From an uncultured Alphaproteobacteria bacterium (GTDB taxonomy: Bacteria; Pseudomonadota; Alphaproteobacteria; Rhizobiales; Beijerinckiaceae): a stretch of 10,423 bases of DNA. Position numbers and translations under genes: made by a program. The notes beneath the pieces are model-generated. The model made no database searches. It was given only the letters and a program-made list of their open reading frames with translations, and was not told the DNA's origin. The stretch covers positions 1 through 10,423 of the forward strand of contig CALCZO010000186.1 of assembly GCA_937903315.1 (NCBI GenBank), written 5' to 3'. The first letter of the stretch is position 1. Every line of letters starts with the position of its first letter. Positions 7,165 through 10,423 of this stretch are shown here, in pieces.

Positions 7165-7850
7165 GACGGTTTCAGTGGCAGACGCGCGTGGGCCTGCGGT
7201 ATCGCACTCGCCGCCCGCAGATAGAGCGGGCGGGCCGGCGCAAAGGCCGGATCGGCCGCCGCGCCCAGCCGTGCAACCCAGAGAATATCGGGCGAGGGCG
7301 CGCTTTCCAGCGCCTCGGCCTCGATGCCCTCGGCTCCGGCGGCGACGGCCACCAGCGCCGCACCGGTGCCGATGACGCGCGAGCGACCGCCGCGCAGCGT
7401 CAGTGCCGCCTCGCGCGCCGTCAGCAGCTGGGGTGCCAGCGCCCGCTTGCCGTCGAGCCAGTAGCTTTCGAAAAACACCGAGCCATGCCGCGCGTCGATG
7501 GCGCTGGCGATCACCGTACGCGTGCCGGCGGTGATCAGCGGCGCGGCATAGGCGGTGAGGCTCGAGACGCCGACAACCGGGATGTCCAGCGCAAGGCCGA
7601 ACGATCGCGCGGCGGCGAGCGCAACCCGCAGGCCGGTGAAGCTGCCCGGCCCCACCGTCGTGACGATGCGGTCAAGGCCGCCGAACCCGTCCGGCACCCC
7701 GGCGAGACACTCGCGCACCAGCGGAATCAGCGCTTCGGCATGACCGCGCTCCATCGGCTGCGAAACGCTCGCCAGCACCTCGCCGCCGGGAAAATCGACA
7801 ACCGCTACCGATGTCGCGCCGAGTGCCGTATCGAGGGCGAGGACGCGCAT
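7161..7850 (-). CDS. tsaB: tRNA threonylcarbamoyladenosine biosynthesis protein TsaB
   Basis: TsaB is the non-catalytic partner of TsaD and TsaE in forming t6A37 on tRNAs that read ANN codons. The 229-residue protein begins MRVLALDTA as the family does. It has ERGHAEALIP (34-43), the hallmark GPGSFTGLR (67-75) and PLYLRAA (208-214). Length is normal. An open frame continues upstream through nfuA but is unrelated to TsaB and is not part of the gene. The ATG at 7850 lies 14 bases after the nfuA stop with only a weak ribosome binding site. An in-frame TTG six codons upstream, at 7868, overlaps the nfuA stop as TTGA and has GAGG 5 bases before it, so it is a real alternative start. The gene overlaps rimI by 4 bases. 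Confidence 0.94.
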   Translation of the reverse strand: MRVLALDTALGATSVAVVDFPGGEVLASVSQPMERGHAEALIPLVRECLAGVPDGFGGLDRIVTTVGPGSFTGLRVALAAARSFGLALDIPVVGVSSLTAYAAPLITAGTRTVIASAIDARHGSVFFESYWLDGKRALAPQLLTAREAALTLRGGRSRVIGTGAALVAVAAGAEGIEAEALESAPSPDILWVARLGAAADPAFAPARPLYLRAASAIPQAHARLPLKPS

Positions 7851-7864
7851 CGACCGCCGGTTGC

Positions 7865-8422
7865 TCAATAGGCCTCGACCGACTGGACGTCGGGGAGGAA
7901 ATGCTTGAGCAGGTTCTGGATGCCGTGCTTGAGCGTTGCCGTTGACGACGGGCAGCCCGAACAGGCCCCCTTCATGGTCAGATAGACCACGCCGTTCTCG
8001 AAGCCCTTGAAGGTGATGTCGCCGCCGTCGCCCGCCACCGCCGGACGGATGCGCGTTTCGAGCAGTTCCTTGATCGTCGCGACCGTCTCGGCATCTTTCG
8101 GATCGAAGAACTCGTCGCCCTCGGCCTGCAACGGCGTGGCACCCTGCACCAGCGCGGCACCGGAGAGATAATGCTCCATGATCGCGCCGAGAATCGCCGG
8201 CTTGAGATGCGGCCATTCGGCCCCGCTCTTGGTCACGGTCACGAAATCGCTGCCGAAAAACACGCCGGAGACGCCATCGATCGCGAACAGACGCCCGGCG
8301 AGCGGCGAGATCGCCGCTTCCGCCGCGCTGCGGATATCGAGCGTGCCCGAATGCATCACCGGCTTGCCGGGGATGAATTTCAAGGTAGCCGGGTTCGGCG
8401 TTGCCTCGGTCTGTATGAACAT
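7865..8422 (-). CDS. nfuA: NifU-like Fe-S cluster scaffold/carrier protein (Nfu)
   Basis: This is a 185-residue Fe-S carrier of the alphaproteobacterial and mitochondrial NFU1 type. The N-terminal Nfu_N domain (about 1-88) starts MFIQTEATPNPATLKF, the signature of that group. The C-terminal NifU domain (about 110-180) contains the cluster-binding CxxC as Cys154 and Cys157 in KGACSGCPSS, after RPAVAGDGGDI. It would hold a [4Fe-4S] cluster at a dimer interface and pass it to client enzymes. The ATG has GAGGAT 6 bases upstream. It is the first gene of the nfuA-tsaB-rimI group, after an 83-base gap. Gene symbols vary (nfuA, nfu or nifU-like). It is distinct from the A-type-domain NfuA of E. coli because its N-terminal domain is Nfu_N. 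No iron-regulator operator is recognisable by eye. Confidence 0.95.
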   Translation of the reverse strand: MFIQTEATPNPATLKFIPGKPVMHSGTLDIRSAAEAAISPLAGRLFAIDGVSGVFFGSDFVTVTKSGAEWPHLKPAILGAIMEHYLSGAALVQGATPLQAEGDEFFDPKDAETVATIKELLETRIRPAVAGDGGDITFKGFENGVVYLTMKGACSGCPSSTATLKHGIQNLLKHFLPDVQSVEAY

Positions 8423-8442
8423 CTGGGTATCCTCGTATCGGC

Positions 8443-8457
8443 CGGGCCGCCGGCCCG
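8443..8457. repeat. Short GC hairpin in the nfuA leader
   Basis: CGGGCC, three bases, then GGCCCG forms a perfect 6-bp stem. It lies between the possible -10 box and the ribosome binding site of nfuA. There is no following U-tract. It may be only a by-product of high GC content, though it sits where a leader structure would affect nfuA translation. Confidence 0.4.
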
Positions 8458-8468
8458 TGCATCGCTAC

Positions 8469-8474
8469 ATTATA
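8469..8474 (-). promoter_or_regulatory. Possible -10 box upstream of nfuA
   Basis: In the gap after trpS an AT-rich island contains a consensus TATAAT on the minus strand, about 47 bases before the nfuA ATG. The 17-base-spaced hexamer upstream (CTATCA) is a poor -35 match. The surrounding ATTATAAT is self-complementary, so the strand is ambiguous. An A/T-only octamer stands out in this GC-rich sequence. A promoter for nfuA-tsaB-rimI is expected somewhere in this gap. Confidence 0.35.
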
Positions 8475-8505
8475 ATCATTCCAAGGCCGGTTGATAGCCC
8501 GGCGA

Positions 8506-9540
8506 TTACCGGATCAGTCCGACGATGTCCTTGACCTCGCCCATGACCTTCCCGGCAATGGCGCGGGCGCGGTCGCCGCCGTCCTTGAGGATCGCGTCGA
8601 TCCCGGCGGGATCGGCCATCAGGCGGCGCATCTCGGCCGCAATCGGCGAGAGCCGGTCCACCGACAGGTCGACCAGCGCCGACTTGAATACCGAGAAGGT
8701 GCCACCGCTGAAGTCCCTGAGCACGTCGGCCCTGTCGCGATCAGCCAGCGCGGCGAAGATGGTGACGAGGTTGTCGGCCTCCGGACGACCCTTCAGCCCC
8801 TCCTCCTCGCCCGGCAACGGTTCGGGATCGGTCTTGGCCTTGCGGATCTTCTGGGCAATGGCATCGGCATCGTCGTTGAGGTTGATGCGCGAATAATCCG
8901 ACGCATCGGACTTGGACATCTTCTTCGTGCCGTCGCGCAGGCTCATGACGCGCGGCGCAGGGCCGGCGATCAGCGGCTCGGGCAGCGGGAAATAGCCGTC
9001 CGCATGGCCGAGCGCCGCGATGCGGTCCGCGTAGTCGTTGTTGAACTTCTGCGCGATGTCGCGGGTCAGTTCGAGGTGCTGCTTCTGATCCTCTCCGACC
9101 GGCACATGGGTGGCGCGATAGGCCAGAATGTCGGCCGCCATCAGGTTGGGGTAGGAATAGAGGCCGACGGAAGCGTTCTCGCGGTCCTTGCCGGCCTTTT
9201 CCTTGAACTGGGTCATGCGGTTGAGCCAGCCGAGCCGCGCGACGCAGTTGAACACCCAGGCGAGTTCCGCATGTTCGGCGACCCGGCTCTGGTTGAAGAC
9301 GATGTGCTTTTTCGGGTCGATGCCCGAAGCGATGAACGCGGCGGTGACCTCGCGCGTCGCGCGGATCAGGTCGTCGGGGTCCTGCCAGACGGTGATCGCA
9401 TGCAGGTCGACGACGCAATAGATGCAGTCGTGCGTGTCCTGAAGCGCGACAAAGCGGCGGATGGCACCGAGATAGTTGCCGAGATGCAGGTTGCCGGTGG
9501 GCTGGACGCCGGAAAAGACGCGGGGGCTGACAGTGGCCAT
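8506..9540 (-). CDS. trpS: Tryptophanyl-tRNA synthetase
   Basis: TrpS is a class I aminoacyl-tRNA synthetase that charges tRNA(Trp). The 344-residue protein is of normal length for the family. It begins with FSGVQPTGNLHLGNYLGA, containing the HIGH-equivalent HLGN at 19-22. It also has GEDQKQHLEL (149-158) and the KMSKS loop at 207-211 in GTKKMSKSDASD. The ATG has AAGG about 8 bases upstream. It lies 101 bases after murJ in the same direction, and nfuA follows after 83 bases. No T-box or tryptophan leader peptide is seen upstream, which is expected outside Firmicutes. In many alphaproteobacteria a universal stress protein gene lies between trpS and nfuA; here it is absent. Confidence 0.97.
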   Translation of the reverse strand: MATVSPRVFSGVQPTGNLHLGNYLGAIRRFVALQDTHDCIYCVVDLHAITVWQDPDDLIRATREVTAAFIASGIDPKKHIVFNQSRVAEHAELAWVFNCVARLGWLNRMTQFKEKAGKDRENASVGLYSYPNLMAADILAYRATHVPVGEDQKQHLELTRDIAQKFNNDYADRIAALGHADGYFPLPEPLIAGPAPRVMSLRDGTKKMSKSDASDYSRINLNDDADAIAQKIRKAKTDPEPLPGEEEGLKGRPEADNLVTIFAALADRDRADVLRDFSGGTFSVFKSALVDLSVDRLSPIAAEMRRLMADPAGIDAILKDGGDRARAIAGKVMGEVKDIVGLIR

Positions 9541-9641
9541 GGATCAAGCCTTGTGGAGGGGTTGGAACACGCGGGGATGTGCCGGCAGGGTTTGGACAGC
9601 CGCTGCACAGGGCGCGGCTATGACACCGACCGCGCGCCGCT

Positions 9642-10423
9642 TCAAGCCCCCCGGCGCTGCATCCATGCCGCGAGCGCCTTCAGATCGGCGATGCCGAGGA
9701 CATGGGCAAGGGCGACATGCGCCACCACAACCGTTCCGCAGAGGCCCAGCAGCACCGTGACACGGAGCGCAAACGACATCTGCGGCGCCAGCAGCGGACC
9801 GGCCCATGTCGCCAGAACGACCGTCAGCGCCGCTGTCAGCGCGGTGGCCAGCAGGATGCGCGGCAGGGCGCGCCGTGCCGCGGCATCGAGGGCCAGGCCG
9901 CCGGTCCAGCCCAGAGTGAGGCCGAGAACCGCAGCGTTGACCCAGGCCGAGACGGCAACACCGAGCGGTGCGGCGCCGTGGGCAAGGGCCGGCAGGGCGA
10001 GCGTTGTCACGGCAACATTGGCCAGGATTCCGGCCAGCGCGGCAACAATCGGCACACGGACCGATTCGCGCGCCAGCCATGGCGGCAGGAAAACCTTGAC
10101 CAGCACGAAACCCGGCAGGCCAAGTGCCAGAGCCGTCAGCACATCGGCCGTGGCGCGGCTGTCCTGCGCGGTGAACACGCCGTGGCGATAGATGATATCG
10201 ACAATCGGCACCGCCAGAACCATCAGCCCGACCGACGCCGGAAGAATGAACATCAGGCCGAACTCGAGCGCCCGATTGATCGCGGCTTCGGCGCGGACTG
10301 GCTCGCCTTCGCGCAGGGCGCGCGCCACCTCGGGCAGCAGCACGACGCCGATGGCAGCGGCGATGAAGCCGAGCGGCAGCTGGAACAGCCGGTCGGCATA
10401 ATAGAGCCAAGAGATCGCCGCCG
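9642..10423 (-). CDS. murJ: Lipid II flippase MurJ (MviN), C-terminal half; start lies beyond right edge
   Basis: MurJ moves lipid-linked peptidoglycan precursors across the inner membrane. The frame is open to the right edge and gives 259 residues before the TGA, about half of a protein usually near 510-530 residues. The first visible residues include ISWLYYADRLFQLPLG and IGVVLLPEVARAL, a highly conserved MurJ region near the middle of the protein. A run of hydrophobic helices follows, consistent with the second half of a MOP-superfamily transporter, including RHGVFTAQDS between helices. An internal GTG at 10343 could be mistaken for a start but falls inside the conserved region, so the gene extends upstream out of the window. 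The 101 bases to trpS contain no clear promoter or terminator. Confidence 0.93.
   Translation of the reverse strand, partial: AAISWLYYADRLFQLPLGFIAAAIGVVLLPEVARALREGEPVRAEAAINRALEFGLMFILPASVGLMVLAVPIVDIIYRHGVFTAQDSRATADVLTALALGLPGFVLVKVFLPPWLARESVRVPIVAALAGILANVAVTTLALPALAHGAAPLGVAVSAWVNAAVLGLTLGWTGGLALDAAARRALPRILLATALTAALTVVLATWAGPLLAPQMSFALRVTVLLGLCGTVVVAHVALAHVLGIADLKALAAWMQRRGA

Noticed and set aside
7869..8462. Upstream extension of the tsaB frame through nfuA
   Set aside because: It is the nfuA gene read in another frame. The nfuA product has a full two-domain Nfu signature.
9598..9619. Stem AGCCGC / GCGGCT in the murJ-trpS gap, considered as a murJ terminator
   Set aside because: Only 6 bp with a 10-base loop and no U-tract, so too weak to call.
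8491..10191. Plus-strand open frame (566 codons) opposite trpS, the trpS-murJ gap and murJ
   Set aside because: It spans two genuine minus-strand genes and their gap. Composition shifts along its length and no domain is visible, so it is a GC-driven shadow.
1..10423. A new defence, mobile or biosynthetic system
   Set aside because: Every substantial coding stretch is accounted for by well-known core genes in a conserved order. No insertion sequences, repeat arrays, composition shifts or unexplained genes were seen.

Overview
The window is a block of conserved housekeeping genes from a GC-rich alphaproteobacterium. Base composition looks about two-thirds G+C by eye. All eleven genes I can support lie on the minus strand, so transcription runs from high to low coordinates. 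The gene order (murJ, trpS, nfuA, tsaB, rimI, plsC, miaB, phoH, ybeY, corC, lnt, then a helix-turn-helix regulator) is the arrangement I know from Hyphomicrobiales/Rhizobiales-type genomes. The assignment to Alphaproteobacteria is fairly secure; anything below class level is inference.

Right end (10423 to 8506): the C-terminal half of murJ (lipid II flippase, cut by the window edge) and a complete trpS. A 101-base gap separates them.

Middle (8422 to 6652): after an 83-base gap holding a possible promoter come nfuA (Fe-S cluster carrier), tsaB (tRNA t6A modification partner) and rimI (N-acetyltransferase). nfuA and tsaB are 14 bases apart; tsaB and rimI overlap by 4 bases.

Gap 6651 to 6463 (189 bases): no gene. 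In many relatives a fur-family regulator sits here. The gap instead holds a perfect 11-bp-arm inverted repeat just upstream of plsC.

Left part (6462 to 1): a tightly packed run of plsC, miaB, phoH, ybeY, corC and lnt, joined by a 10-base gap or by 1 to 4 base overlaps, which suggests one operon with translational coupling. After a 49-base gap, the first 21 codons of an XRE-type regulator run off the left edge.

The themes are translation quality (TrpS, TsaB, MiaB, RimI, YbeY/PhoH) and envelope assembly (MurJ, PlsC, Lnt), with NfuA a plausible Fe-S supplier for MiaB. I found no mobile elements, CRISPR arrays, tRNA or rRNA genes, defence genes or foreign-looking stretches. I do not see an undescribed system; the points worth a second look are the intergenic structures, the missing neighbours and a few start-site choices.
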